A stretch of DNA of 14,639 nt from Pseudomonadota bacterium. Its GTDB lineage: Bacteria > Pseudomonadota > Gammaproteobacteria > Burkholderiales > Burkholderiaceae_D. Shown one piece after another: positions 1 through 7,992 of this stretch. The stretch is taken from contig JAEZHR010000328.1 in NCBI GenBank assembly GCA_023416415.1, forward strand, positions 1 to 14,639, written 5' to 3'. Numbering within the stretch: position 1 is the stretch's first letter; each line of letters starts with the position of its first letter. The notes beneath the pieces are model-generated. The model was given only the letters and a program-made list of their open reading frames with translations, searched no databases and was not told the DNA's origin. The translations under genes were made by a program, and so were the position numbers.

Positions 1-896
1 GCATTGCGCTTGGCGTTGAGCTTGAGGACGTGGAATCCGTTGGCGCTGCGCAGCAGCGGCGCTACCTGTCCTTCCTGCAGATTGTTCAGGGCATCGATGA
101 ACAGTTGCGGCAAGCGCTCGCGCGTACGCCAGCCGAGATCGCCACCGGCCAGCGCATCGCCAGCATCGGAATAGGTGGCGGCAAGGCGTGCAAAGTCGCC
201 GCCTTGCTGGAGTCTGGCTAGCACTTCTTCGGCGCGTTGGCGGCTTTGGGCGATCTGCTCGGCGCTTGCATTTTCCGGAATGCGCACCAGTATGTGCGCC
301 AGGTTGTACTCAAGTGCGCTGGCAGCGGCCTTGGCATCCGCCGCAAGGTAGTTATCGATTTCCGACTCCGCGATCTGAACCTTGTTGTCGACCTCGCGCT
401 CGCGCAGGCGCTGCATGGTGAGTTCGCTGCGCAGGTCCTCGCGAAAGCGTGCAAAAGACAGTCCATCGCGTTCAATTTGCTGACGAAAGCCTTCTGGTGT
501 CATCCTGTTGCGCGCGGCGATGCCGGCCATCGCACGGTCAAGCGTGGCGTCATCGATGCGGATTCCGGTTTCGCGCGCCAGCTGCAGCTGGGCACGGTCG
601 ATGATCATGGATTCCAGCACTTGGCGCTCAAGCACATCGGCCGGCGGGAGGCCGATGTTCTGCGCACGCATCGTGCGCTCGACGCGATCGATGCGTTCAT
701 TCAGTTCGTAGCGCGTAATCACCTCGCTGTTGACCACGGCCACGATGGCGTCGGCCAGCTGCACGCGCGTGGAGGTGGCGGCTTGCGCGGAAGCGGGATG
801 CGCAAACGTCAGGCCGATGCCGGCCAGCAGGCAGGCAAACGCAGCGATTGCGCACGAGGACTGTTTCACGCGGAAAGATTCGAGGAAGTTCATCAT
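1..896 (-). CDS. surA: Periplasmic chaperone / peptidyl-prolyl isomerase SurA (partial, C-terminus missing)
   Basis: SurA escorts unfolded outer-membrane proteins through the periplasm to the BAM complex. 298 residues are visible; the frame runs off the left edge. Residues 1 to about 39 form a signal peptide (short charged start, hydrophobic run AIAAFACLLAGIGLTFA, then SAQA). After it comes the SurA N-terminal helical domain, with the family-like stretches VAVVNSEVITRYEL (about 53-66) and LESMIIDRAQLQLA (95-108). The first parvulin domain starts near residue 196 (EYNLAHILVRIPENAS) and ends with GFHVLKLN (288-295). The second parvulin domain expected in full SurA lies outside the window. The start is the first of two adjacent ATGs (896 or 893), preceded by a weak CAGG. 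It lies 18 bp after the lptD stop, so the two are almost certainly cotranscribed; this fits function, because LptD is a known SurA client. Confidence 0.93.
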   Translation of the reverse strand, partial: MMNFLESFRVKQSSCAIAAFACLLAGIGLTFAHPASAQAATSTRVQLADAIVAVVNSEVITRYELNERIDRVERTMRAQNIGLPPADVLERQVLESMIIDRAQLQLARETGIRIDDATLDRAMAGIAARNRMTPEGFRQQIERDGLSFARFREDLRSELTMQRLREREVDNKVQIAESEIDNYLAADAKAAASALEYNLAHILVRIPENASAEQIAQSRQRAEEVLARLQQGGDFARLAATYSDAGDALAGGDLGWRTRERLPQLFIDALNNLQEGQVAPLLRSANGFHVLKLNAKRN

Positions 897-914
897 GAAT
901 GCCTGAGTGAGGGA

Positions 915-3077
915 TTACGGGTCAGTCACCAACTGGTAGCCTGGAATGTTTTCGCGCAGAGCGTCAATCGGATTGGAGCCGAGCCGGGTCAGGCCTGTCA
1001 GCTCCAGCTGTACGAAGAACGAGGTGTTGGCAAGCGTAGCGGAGGTCGGCGTGCGCTGCGCAACAAGGCGCAGCACCCAGCAATCGTGCTTGTACTCCAC
1101 GCCGAGCAGCGCCTCTGCCACCTGGCTGTCCGGCAGTGAATAGTTTACCCGGGCCACCCCGTACCAGCGAGTGGCGAACGGCCATTGGGTCGAGATGTCA
1201 ATCTGCTTGAGATCGTTTATCCAGTCACGCCGGAACAGCACGTTGAACACCCGCCGTGGCCCCGGACTCCAGCGCGTCCCGACGTTGGCGCGACTGATGC
1301 TGCCCAATGACTCGCTGTACTGCAAGTTGGAGTCAACGGCGAGCCCGGGCGTAAGGTGGCCGTAGGCGGAAAGCAGGATGTCGGAGCGTCCTTCGCGCCC
1401 CCCATCGCCCAAGACCACGCGCTGCCGGTCGTGATAGAAACGCTGGGCAATCGCCAGACGGATGCGTTCAGCACCGTCGGTGTCGAGGAAACGTGACACG
1501 AGCGCCGCAGTCACATGGTTGGCGTCTGCGATGCGATCGTTGCCGACGAAACGGTTTTCGCTGAACAGCTGCGCAAAACTCAGGTCGGCCTCACCGGTAT
1601 CAAATAGCGGAAAGCGACTCTGATCACGATAAGGTGTGTAGACATAGAAAAGGCGCGGTTCCAGAGTCTGCGTCGCGGCGCTACCAAAGTAGGTGGTATC
1701 GCGCTCGAACACGAGTCCGCTGTCGAGCGAGAACGTTGGCACCGTTCGCGACAGATTGGTATTGCTGCCGGCCACGTTCGGCGTCTCCAGCTGATAGTAC
1801 GACGAGTGCAGGGCCAGCCGCGGTGTGAGGAACCATCCCGGGCGCAGGAACGGATAGGAAATGCTGGGATTGATGACGAAGCGGTTTCCTCGCACCAAAT
1901 CCGAATGCCAGAAGCGGGTCAGCTCCGAGGTGACGCTCCAGTCTCCGAAATCGGTTGGACGGCTGGCATAGGCCGTGAGCTGTGGCAAACGATCGTAGGG
2001 AAGCACGAGCGGAGCATTCAGATCCTGCAGTACCTGATAGTTGGAGGCACGCGCGGAGGCCCCCCAGAAGCCACCGCTGTAGGAAAGCACAACGTCGCGC
2101 AACAGCAAGCGCTGACGGGCGGCGGTATCGGTCCGCGCGAAGTCGGTCGGGTAGTCGCTGTCCGACGCGTGATTCAGATTCCACGAAAACACCGTGCCCG
2201 GTGCGAGCGATTGCGAGTGCCACGATGACAACGCATAACGGGATGTGCCAGTCTGGCTGTCCTTCACCATCCCTTCCACGTAGGTCTCGCCGGAGAAATT
2301 CGGCTCCAGGTAGCGCGCCTCCGCTCCCAGTTGCACGCCACGCTTGGAGTACACGCGCGGATACAGCGTCAGGTCGCGGTTGGGAGCGATGTTGAAATAG
2401 TACGGCACCTGCAGCTCGAAGCCGCCACGGTTGGTAGTGCCAAAAGTGGGGGGCAACACGCCGCTCTTGCGTTCATCCGTCAGAGGGAACGACATCACCG
2501 GCGCAGCCAGCACGGGCACACCCTTGAAGTAGACCCAAGTGCCATAGCCGACCCCCTGCTCACGCCCCTGATCGAGGTCGAGACGACTCATCTGCAAGTA
2601 CCAGTCGGGGTTCGGGCCTTCGCAGGTACTGTAGGTACCTTCATATGCAGTCGCGCGGTCCTGGCTTTCGAACACCAGGCGCGATGCCCGTCCGCGCGCG
2701 CCATTGCTCACGAGCTCGTAGGTCGGTTGCGACACGAAGCCCTTGCCTGCGGCGATGCGCATGCGCAGTTCTTCGCCGGTGTAGACATTGCCGTTTCGCA
2801 GCAGGCGCAGATTTCCCGTGGCATACACCTCGTCTTCGACGATGTCGTAGGTGGCCCGGTCCGCGTATATGGTGCTCGGCCCGCGCTCAATCACGACATC
2901 GCCGTCGGCATGGACTTCGCGGTCCGGCCGGCCGGTCAGGCGGTCGGCATCGATGATGGTGGTGTCATCCTCGCCCGGCTGGGCGAAAGCGCCTCCGGAA
3001 ACCGAAGCGGCTACCAGCGCGGTGGTCAGGATGCGGAACAGGCGTTTCCGGGAAAATGACGCTGGAGGCCGGGTCAT
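915..3077 (-). CDS. lptD: LPS-assembly protein LptD
   Basis: LptD is the outer-membrane beta-barrel that, with the lipoprotein LptE, places lipopolysaccharide in the outer leaflet. The product is 720 aa, somewhat shorter than the E. coli protein. A signal peptide is clear at residues 1-32 (KRLFRILTTALVAASVSG, then AFA). An LptA/OstA-like periplasmic jellyroll follows (about 40-150: IIDADRLTGR, HADGDVVIERG, YADRATYDI, YATGNLRLLRNG). The rest is the barrel, rich in alternating aromatic strands, including LPPTFGTTNRGGFELQVPYY near 209-228. I count only two cysteines, Cys152 (STCEGP) and Cys666 (HDCWVLRL), one in each domain, which would allow one interdomain disulfide. It is first in the leftward operon and is followed 18 bp later by surA. 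The ATG at 3077 lacks a strong Shine-Dalgarno, but the signal peptide supports it. Confidence 0.95.
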   Translation of the reverse strand: MTRPPASFSRKRLFRILTTALVAASVSGGAFAQPGEDDTTIIDADRLTGRPDREVHADGDVVIERGPSTIYADRATYDIVEDEVYATGNLRLLRNGNVYTGEELRMRIAAGKGFVSQPTYELVSNGARGRASRLVFESQDRATAYEGTYSTCEGPNPDWYLQMSRLDLDQGREQGVGYGTWVYFKGVPVLAAPVMSFPLTDERKSGVLPPTFGTTNRGGFELQVPYYFNIAPNRDLTLYPRVYSKRGVQLGAEARYLEPNFSGETYVEGMVKDSQTGTSRYALSSWHSQSLAPGTVFSWNLNHASDSDYPTDFARTDTAARQRLLLRDVVLSYSGGFWGASARASNYQVLQDLNAPLVLPYDRLPQLTAYASRPTDFGDWSVTSELTRFWHSDLVRGNRFVINPSISYPFLRPGWFLTPRLALHSSYYQLETPNVAGSNTNLSRTVPTFSLDSGLVFERDTTYFGSAATQTLEPRLFYVYTPYRDQSRFPLFDTGEADLSFAQLFSENRFVGNDRIADANHVTAALVSRFLDTDGAERIRLAIAQRFYHDRQRVVLGDGGREGRSDILLSAYGHLTPGLAVDSNLQYSESLGSISRANVGTRWSPGPRRVFNVLFRRDWINDLKQIDISTQWPFATRWYGVARVNYSLPDSQVAEALLGVEYKHDCWVLRLVAQRTPTSATLANTSFFVQLELTGLTRLGSNPIDALRENIPGYQLVTDP

Positions 3078-3116
3078 GAAGGAAGGCGGGCAGGCACATT
3101 TTTGAGCTCAATCCCG

Positions 3117-3123
3117 TATTATA
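3117..3123. promoter_or_regulatory. Overlapping divergent -10 boxes for lptD and amgK
   Basis: The minus strand reads a perfect TATAAT (3123 down to 3118), placed so that transcription would start near 3111, about 34 bases before the lptD ATG. The plus strand reads TATTAT at 3117-3122, suited to rightward transcription of amgK. The two boxes share almost all their bases. No good -35 element is visible at normal spacing in either direction, so these are candidate sigma-70 promoters by -10 match and position only. Confidence 0.4.
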
Positions 3124-3152
3124 TGAGAACTCATCCTCCCCAATGCTCCAGA

Positions 3153-4199
3153 ATGTCCCCCCAGGAATCCGCCCCGATCTCGGCGCAGGCCGCCGACTTG
3201 CGCTTGACCGAACTGAAACAGTGGCTGGCCGCCCTGCCCGGCGGCCCGGTCCGTGCCGACACCATCCGCCCCGCCTCCTCCGACGCCAGTTTCCGTCGCT
3301 ATTTCCGAGTCGATGGCAGCGATGGCGGGACCTGCATCGCCATGGACGCGCCGCCGCCGCAGGAAGACGTGCGGCCGTTCGTGCGCGTGGCCGAATTGTT
3401 CGGCAGCACCGGCGCCTCCGTACCACGCGTACTGGCGCAAGATGAAGCGCGCGGCTTCCTGCTGCTGTCCGACCTCGGCACGACCACCTACCTGAACCAA
3501 CTCTCGCCGGACACTGCCCACAAGCTGTACATGGACGCGATCGACGCCCTGGTACTGATCCAGGCCCAGAGCAAGCCGGGGGTGCTGCCCGAATACGATC
3601 GTGCACTGCTGCAGCGGGAGCTGGACCTGTTCCCGGAGTGGTATGTCTCCCGTCATCTCGGCATCGAGATGAACGACAAGCAACACGGCATGCTGACCAG
3701 GGTATTCGAAGCCCTGCTTGCAAACAACCTGGCCCAGCCCCGCGTCTACGTGCACCGCGACTACCATTCACGCAACCTGATGGTACTGGCACAAGGCAAC
3801 CCCGGCATTCTCGACTTCCAGGATGCCGTGTATGGCCCGATCACCTACGATCTGGTCTCGCTGCTGCGCGACGCCTACATCCAGTGGGACGAAGAACAGG
3901 TGCTCGACTGGGCGATCCGCTACTGGGAGCGCGCACGTCGCGCCGGCCTGCCGGTGCCATCCGACGTCGACACCTTCTATCGCGATTTCGAGTACATGGG
4001 ACTGCAGCGCCACCTGAAAGTGCTCGGCATTTTCGCGCGTCTGTATCACCGCGATGGAAAGGACGCCTATCTCGCCGATCTGCCGCTGGTGATGGAATAC
4101 GCACGCAAGACAGCTGGCCGCTATCGTGAGCTGGCGCCGCTGATCGTGCTGCTGGACGAATTCGCGAACAAGGCGCCCGCAGTCGGGTACACGTTCTGA
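3153..4199 (+). CDS. amgK: MurNAc/GlcNAc anomeric kinase AmgK (APH-type phosphotransferase)
   Basis: AmgK phosphorylates the anomeric carbon of MurNAc released during peptidoglycan turnover, giving MurNAc-1-phosphate for MurU. The 348-aa product is of the aminoglycoside-phosphotransferase fold. Its catalytic loop is HRDYHSRN (His201, Asp203, Asn208) and the metal-binding segment is ILDFQDA (Asp221, Asp224). SSDASFRRYFRV near residues 42-53 is the usual N-terminal strand of this group. The AmgK call rather than an antibiotic kinase rests on murU directly downstream (the genes overlap at TGATG) and on lptD-surA beside it, an arrangement I know from pseudomonads. In-frame upstream starts exist at TTG 3102 and ATG 3123. 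I prefer ATG 3153 because the other two lie before or within the likely -10 box; no start has a good ribosome site. Confidence 0.88.
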   Translation: MSPQESAPISAQAADLRLTELKQWLAALPGGPVRADTIRPASSDASFRRYFRVDGSDGGTCIAMDAPPPQEDVRPFVRVAELFGSTGASVPRVLAQDEARGFLLLSDLGTTTYLNQLSPDTAHKLYMDAIDALVLIQAQSKPGVLPEYDRALLQRELDLFPEWYVSRHLGIEMNDKQHGMLTRVFEALLANNLAQPRVYVHRDYHSRNLMVLAQGNPGILDFQDAVYGPITYDLVSLLRDAYIQWDEEQVLDWAIRYWERARRAGLPVPSDVDTFYRDFEYMGLQRHLKVLGIFARLYHRDGKDAYLADLPLVMEYARKTAGRYRELAPLIVLLDEFANKAPAVGYTF

Positions 4200-4894
4200 T
4201 GAAAGCGATGATCTTCGCCGCCGGTCGCGGCGAACGCATGCGTCCGCTGACAGATGCCTGTCCCAAGCCTTTGCTGGAGGTGCGCGGCCGGCCGCTGATC
4301 GTCTGGCACATCCAGAACCTGGTACGTGCCGGCATCAGCGACATCGTGATCAACCACGCCCATCTCGGCCACATGATCGAGGAGGCCCTGGGTGACGGTT
4401 CGCAGTACGGGGCGCGGCTGGATTATTCAGCCGAAGGCACTGCACTGGAAACTGCCGGCGGCATCGCCAAGGCGCGCGCATTGCTGGGCGAAGAACCGTT
4501 CGTAGCGGTTGCGGGCGACATCTACTGCCCGCAGTTCGACTTCGAGCCAGTGAAGGAAGCGCTGCTCGACAACGACATGTGGGGCAATCCGCATGCGCAC
4601 GACAAGCGCGACGTGGCCTGGCTGTATCTGGTGAAGAACCCCACGCACAACCCAAACGGCGACTTCGCGCTGAACAGTTTTTCAATCGCCAATGAAGGTG
4701 AGCCGCGCTACACGTTTTCCGGCATCGGCGTCTACCGGATGGAAATTTTCGACGGCATAGAACCCGGCCAGCGCGCCGCGCTCGCCCCACTGCTGCGCCA
4801 GTATGCCGCGCGCGGCCAGGTGGGCGGCGAAGTCTGGCGCGGCGAATGGACCGATGTGGGCACGCCGGAGCGCCTGGCACAACTGAATGGATAA
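4199..4894 (+). CDS. murU: N-acetylmuramate-1-phosphate uridylyltransferase MurU
   Basis: MurU joins MurNAc-1-phosphate and UTP to make UDP-MurNAc, returning recycled wall sugar to precursor synthesis without passing through MurA. The 231-aa product has the sugar-nucleotidyltransferase P-loop AAGRGERMRPLT at residues 7-18, with Lys23 in CPKPLLEV. The metal-binding strand is VAVAGDIY (Asp107), and TDVGTPERL near the C-terminus carries the second acidic position typical of the family. TFSGIGVYR and LAPLLRQYAARGQV are also characteristic. A glucose-1-phosphate thymidylyl- or uridylyltransferase would normally be longer; the short length and the amgK partner favour MurU. The ATG overlaps the amgK stop by one base, so translation is probably coupled. 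Confidence 0.9.
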   Translation: MKAMIFAAGRGERMRPLTDACPKPLLEVRGRPLIVWHIQNLVRAGISDIVINHAHLGHMIEEALGDGSQYGARLDYSAEGTALETAGGIAKARALLGEEPFVAVAGDIYCPQFDFEPVKEALLDNDMWGNPHAHDKRDVAWLYLVKNPTHNPNGDFALNSFSIANEGEPRYTFSGIGVYRMEIFDGIEPGQRAALAPLLRQYAARGQVGGEVWRGEWTDVGTPERLAQLNG

Positions 4895-4897
4895 GCC

Positions 4898-6229
4898 ATG
4901 ACCAGCTACGCACAACGACGCGCGACACTGCTCGCGCACATGCATGCCCACGGTGGCGGCGTCGCGATCATCCCGACCGCGCCGGAAGTCATGCGCAACC
5001 GCGATGCCGACTATCCGTACCGCCACGACAGCTATTTCTACTATCTGTCCGGCTTCACGGAGCCGGAGGCGCTGATTGTGCTGGTGGCGGGCAAGACCGA
5101 CCGCTCCATCCTGTTTTGCCGGGAAAAGAACCTCGAACGCGAAATCTGGGACGGCTATCGCTACGGTCCGGATGCCGCACGCGATGCCTTCGGTTTCGAC
5201 GCAGCCTTCTCCATTGACGCGCTGGATGTGGAAATGCCGAAGCTGCTGGCCGATGCCCCTGCGCTGTTTCATACGCTCGGTCATGATGCAAAGCTCGACG
5301 CGCGCATCCAGGATTGGCTGCGCGCGGTGCGTGCCCAGGCCCGCGCCGGCGTCGGAGAGCCGAGCACCATCCACGATGTGCACGTGCCGCTCGATGAAAT
5401 GCGCCTCATCAAGGATGGCGGCGAAATCGACATCATGCGCCGCGCTGCACAGATCTCGGCCGGCGCCCATCGTCGCGCCATGGCGGCAGCACGCGCGGGC
5501 TTGCGCGAATACCATCTGGAAGCCGAACTGCTGCACGAGTTCCGCCGCCACGGTTCGCAGTTTCCCGCCTACGGCTCCATCGTTGCCGCCGGCGCCAATG
5601 CCTGCGTGCTGCACTATCGCGCCGGTGATGCCGAACTGCGTGACGGCGACCTGGTTCTGATCGACGCCGGCTGCGAGCTGGACGGTTACGCTTCCGACAT
5701 CACCCGCACCTTCCCGGTTGGCGGCCGTTTCTCCGCGCCACAGCAGGCGCTGTATGAAATCGTGTTGGCCGCCCAGTATGCAGCCATTGCCGAAACGGCA
5801 CCCGGAAAGAGTTTCATGGAAGGCCACGACGCGGCTGTGCGCGTGCTCGCCCAAGGCATGCTCGATACCGGCCTGCTTGACCGCAACAAGGTTGGTGATC
5901 TGCAAGACGTGCTCGAAAAGGGCGACTACCGCCAGTTCTACATGCACCGCACCGGCCACTGGCTGGGCATGGACGTGCATGACGTCGGCGACTACCGCGA
6001 ACCCGGTCCTGCTGAAGGCGAGCGTCCCTGGCGCAAGCTGGTCCCCGGCATGGTGCTGACGATCGAACCCGGCATCTACGTGCGCCCCGAACAAGGCGTG
6101 CCCGAGCAGTTCTGGAACATCGGCATACGCATCGAGGACGACGCGCTGGTGACAGAAACCGGCTGCGAACTGCTAAGCGAAGGCACGCCGAAGACGGTGG
6201 CCGAAGTCGAAGCCGCCATGCGCGGATAA
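4898..6229 (+). CDS. pepP: Xaa-Pro aminopeptidase P
   Basis: This cytoplasmic dimetal enzyme removes an N-terminal residue that precedes proline. The 443-aa product matches the usual length. Residues 1 to about 135 form the AMP_N domain (NRDADYPYRHDSYFYYLSGF near 34-53). The pita-bread M24 domain follows. All five metal ligands expected for the family are visible: Asp256 (LIDAGCE), Asp267 (ASDITRTFP), His354 (HRTGHWLGMDVHDVG), Glu390 (LTIEPGIYV) and Glu413 (IRIEDDALV). The ATG lies three bases after the murU stop. pepP followed by ubiH is a widespread proteobacterial pairing. No truncation or unusual residue is seen. Confidence 0.96.
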   Translation: MTSYAQRRATLLAHMHAHGGGVAIIPTAPEVMRNRDADYPYRHDSYFYYLSGFTEPEALIVLVAGKTDRSILFCREKNLEREIWDGYRYGPDAARDAFGFDAAFSIDALDVEMPKLLADAPALFHTLGHDAKLDARIQDWLRAVRAQARAGVGEPSTIHDVHVPLDEMRLIKDGGEIDIMRRAAQISAGAHRRAMAAARAGLREYHLEAELLHEFRRHGSQFPAYGSIVAAGANACVLHYRAGDAELRDGDLVLIDAGCELDGYASDITRTFPVGGRFSAPQQALYEIVLAAQYAAIAETAPGKSFMEGHDAAVRVLAQGMLDTGLLDRNKVGDLQDVLEKGDYRQFYMHRTGHWLGMDVHDVGDYREPGPAEGERPWRKLVPGMVLTIEPGIYVRPEQGVPEQFWNIGIRIEDDALVTETGCELLSEGTPKTVAEVEAAMRG

Positions 6230-6234
6230 GCGCC

Positions 6235-7365
6235 GTGCTTCCGGATTACGACATCGCGATTTGCGGCGCCGGCCCGGTGGGTTTGGCGCTGGCGTTGCAA
6301 CTGATACGGCGCGGTCAGCCAGCGCAAGGCATTGCATTGATCGACGCCAAACCGGCAGAGCAGGCCGCGCGCGATCCGCGCTCGATTGCCCTGTCCTACG
6401 GCAGTCGCCAGCTGCTGGAAGACATAGAAGCCTGGCCCATCCCGGCGACCCCGATCGAGCGCATCCACGTCTCGCGTCGCGGCCGCTTCGGCCGCACGCT
6501 GATCGAGGCGCACGAATTCGCGCTGCCCGCGCTCGGCTACGTGGCGCGTTACGGAGTGCTGATCGAAGCCTTGAGCAAGGCGCTTGGCACCACCGGCGCA
6601 AGCCTGCGCCGCCCGCTGCAAGTCGAATCCTGGACTGAAGGGCCGGATGCGGTCGAGCTCCGCCTGAGCGACGGCAACTGGCTGACGGCCGCCGTCATGG
6701 TACGTGCCGAAGGCGGCCTGTACTCGGATCAGGATGCCAGGGCAAAACGCCGCGATTACGGGCAACACGGGCTGATTGCGCATGTCCGGACGGATGCACG
6801 GCAGCCAAGGACCGCGTTCGAGCGCTTCACCGACGAGGGCCCGCTCGCCTTGCTGCCACAGGACGATGGCTACGCGCTGGTGTGGTGCACACGCCCGCAG
6901 AATGCCGAGCGCCTGCTGACCCTCGATGACGCGGCATTCGTGACCGAGCTGCAGCACGCTTTCGGCACCCGCCTGGGGCGCTTCATCCAGGTTTCACCCC
7001 GCCATGCCTACCCCCTTGGCTTGAACGCCCAGGAAGGTGCCACAAATCGCACGGTCTCCATCGGCAACGCCGCCCAGACCTTGCACCCCGTCGCCGGGCA
7101 AGGTCTCAACCTCGGCCTGCGCGACGCCGCCGTACTGGCACGCGCCTTGGCAAGGGAACCCGGCCCGAACGCGCTCGCGCAATTCCTTGCCGAGCGCCGC
7201 CTCGACCGTGGCGCCACCATCGGCCTGACCGACACGCTGGCACGCATCTTTGCGAATCCCTTGGCGCCAGCCCAATCCCTGCTCGGCCTCTCACTCGGCC
7301 TGCTCGACACGCTGCCATTCGCCAAGCGCGCGCTGGCCGAGCACATGATGTTCGGACACAGATAG
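6235..7365 (+). CDS. ubiH: UbiH/UbiF/UbiI/COQ6-family FAD-dependent ubiquinone hydroxylase
   Basis: This flavin monooxygenase would hydroxylate an aromatic ring position during ubiquinone synthesis. The 376-aa product opens with a Rossmann FAD-binding strand, YDIAICGAGPVGLALALQL (GxGxxG at residues 11-16). Near residues 277-297 is the family signature GNAAQTLHPVAGQGLNLGLRD, which contacts the FAD ribose and pyrophosphate. The middle motif, usually GADG, reads RAEGGLYSDQ here. The start is GTG at 6235, five bases after pepP ends; a start so near the GxGxxG strand is normal. The UbiH label rather than UbiF or UbiI rests on the pepP neighbour and is less certain than the family. It is the last recognisable member of the rightward operon; no terminator is evident after it. 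Confidence 0.85.
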   Translation: MLPDYDIAICGAGPVGLALALQLIRRGQPAQGIALIDAKPAEQAARDPRSIALSYGSRQLLEDIEAWPIPATPIERIHVSRRGRFGRTLIEAHEFALPALGYVARYGVLIEALSKALGTTGASLRRPLQVESWTEGPDAVELRLSDGNWLTAAVMVRAEGGLYSDQDARAKRRDYGQHGLIAHVRTDARQPRTAFERFTDEGPLALLPQDDGYALVWCTRPQNAERLLTLDDAAFVTELQHAFGTRLGRFIQVSPRHAYPLGLNAQEGATNRTVSIGNAAQTLHPVAGQGLNLGLRDAAVLARALAREPGPNALAQFLAERRLDRGATIGLTDTLARIFANPLAPAQSLLGLSLGLLDTLPFAKRALAEHMMFGHR

Positions 7366-7413
7366 ACCTCCCCTCGGTGTGCAGTCTCCACGCACATTCG
7401 CGCGACGACCCCG

Positions 7414-7442
7414 TTGATTGTTGCAATTACTTTAACTACGCT
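7414..7442 (+). promoter_or_regulatory. Possible sigma-70 promoter for the accessory pair
   Basis: TTGATT (7414-7419) and TACGCT (7437-7442) are separated by 17 bases in an AT-rich patch of an otherwise GC-rich region. The first palindrome begins 8 bases downstream. Both boxes are imperfect, so this is a tentative call based on match, spacing and composition. Confidence 0.3.
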
Positions 7443-7450
7443 CACCATAT

Positions 7451-7486
7451 GCCATTTTGGTAATGGCGGATGCGCGGCTTGCGCAT
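7451..7486. repeat. Two tandem perfect palindromes with identical 6-5-6 geometry
   Basis: GCCATT-TTGGT-AATGGC at 7451-7467 and ATGCGC-GGCTT-GCGCAT at 7470-7486 are both perfect 6-bp inverted repeats around a 5-base centre, two bases apart. They lie between the candidate promoter and the ribosome binding site of the next gene. They could be operator sites for a dimeric repressor or two leader hairpins controlling initiation. Their arm sequences differ, so they need not bind the same protein. Confidence 0.5.
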
Positions 7487-7508
7487 ACTGTTACGGGAGA
7501 AAAACGAC

Positions 7509-7991
7509 ATGGTGATGAAGCAAGTACAACTCCGCTCCTTTTCGGAGGGAGAAATCTTGTTGGACGATCGGGAAACCCGTGACGCCCTAGGCTTCTTCTT
7601 TACGACCGACCGCCACCTGATCGAGGCAAGCCACCTTTCACACGAAATGCAAAGTCTTGCTCAAGGTCTGTTGGTTGAGGCGGTGGACGCCAGCTTGGCG
7701 ATGGGGTGGATCGAGCAAGCTTTTCGATGGAGCGCCAATCCTGGGCTTGGCGCGAGCAAGGCTCTTCGCAAACCCGCAATGCGGGCGGCACGGCACTGGT
7801 TCAAGAATCTTCAAGGACGGTCGCTGCACCAAGTTCGCGTTTATGAGCGAGTCCGGGAGCAACTGGCGCGTAATTTCCGCAGCTCCTTCCATACCATCCT
7901 GCGAGCGAAAGCTGGTACTGAAACCCATGTTCCCCTCGTAGCCTTTGTGCGATACCACAGAGACCACCTGAAAACCGCAATGCAGGCATAA
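7509..7991 (+). CDS. Hypothetical protein, 160 aa, first gene of accessory pair
   Basis: I do not recognise this protein. The ATG at 7509 has a reasonable ribosome site (GGGAGA at 7495-7500). An in-frame ATG at 7470 overlaps the second palindrome and has no such site, and ATG 7515 is also possible. The product looks soluble, with no signal peptide or membrane span. The first half is mildly acidic and helical (EGEILLDDRETRDALGFFF, HEMQSLAQGLLVEAVDASLA). The second half is strongly basic and helical (KALRKPAMRAARHWFK, RVYERVREQLARNFRSSF) and ends in FVRYHRDHLKTAMQA. My hand count over 7501-7980 gives about 56% GC, clearly below the flanking housekeeping genes, and codon choice is less biased. 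The stop is one base before the ATG of the ankyrin gene, implying an operon and probable functional partnership. A nucleic-acid or partner-binding role is only a guess from charge. Confidence 0.6.
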   Translation: MVMKQVQLRSFSEGEILLDDRETRDALGFFFTTDRHLIEASHLSHEMQSLAQGLLVEAVDASLAMGWIEQAFRWSANPGLGASKALRKPAMRAARHWFKNLQGRSLHQVRVYERVREQLARNFRSSFHTILRAKAGTETHVPLVAFVRYHRDHLKTAMQA

Positions 7992-7992
7992 G

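Noticed and set aside
3102..3152. N-terminal extension of AmgK from TTG 3102 or ATG 3123
   Set aside because: Adds residues without family resemblance, has no ribosome site, and begins before or within the likely -10 box.
4682..6094. Long minus-strand open frame (470 codons) opposite pepP
   Set aside because: Antisense shadow of pepP, which has all catalytic residues in the plus frame.
7465..7478. Second GG-N10-GC sigma-54-like match upstream of the unknown gene
   Set aside because: The -12 element reads CGGCT rather than TTGCW and the match lies within the palindromes; only the invariant pairs fit.
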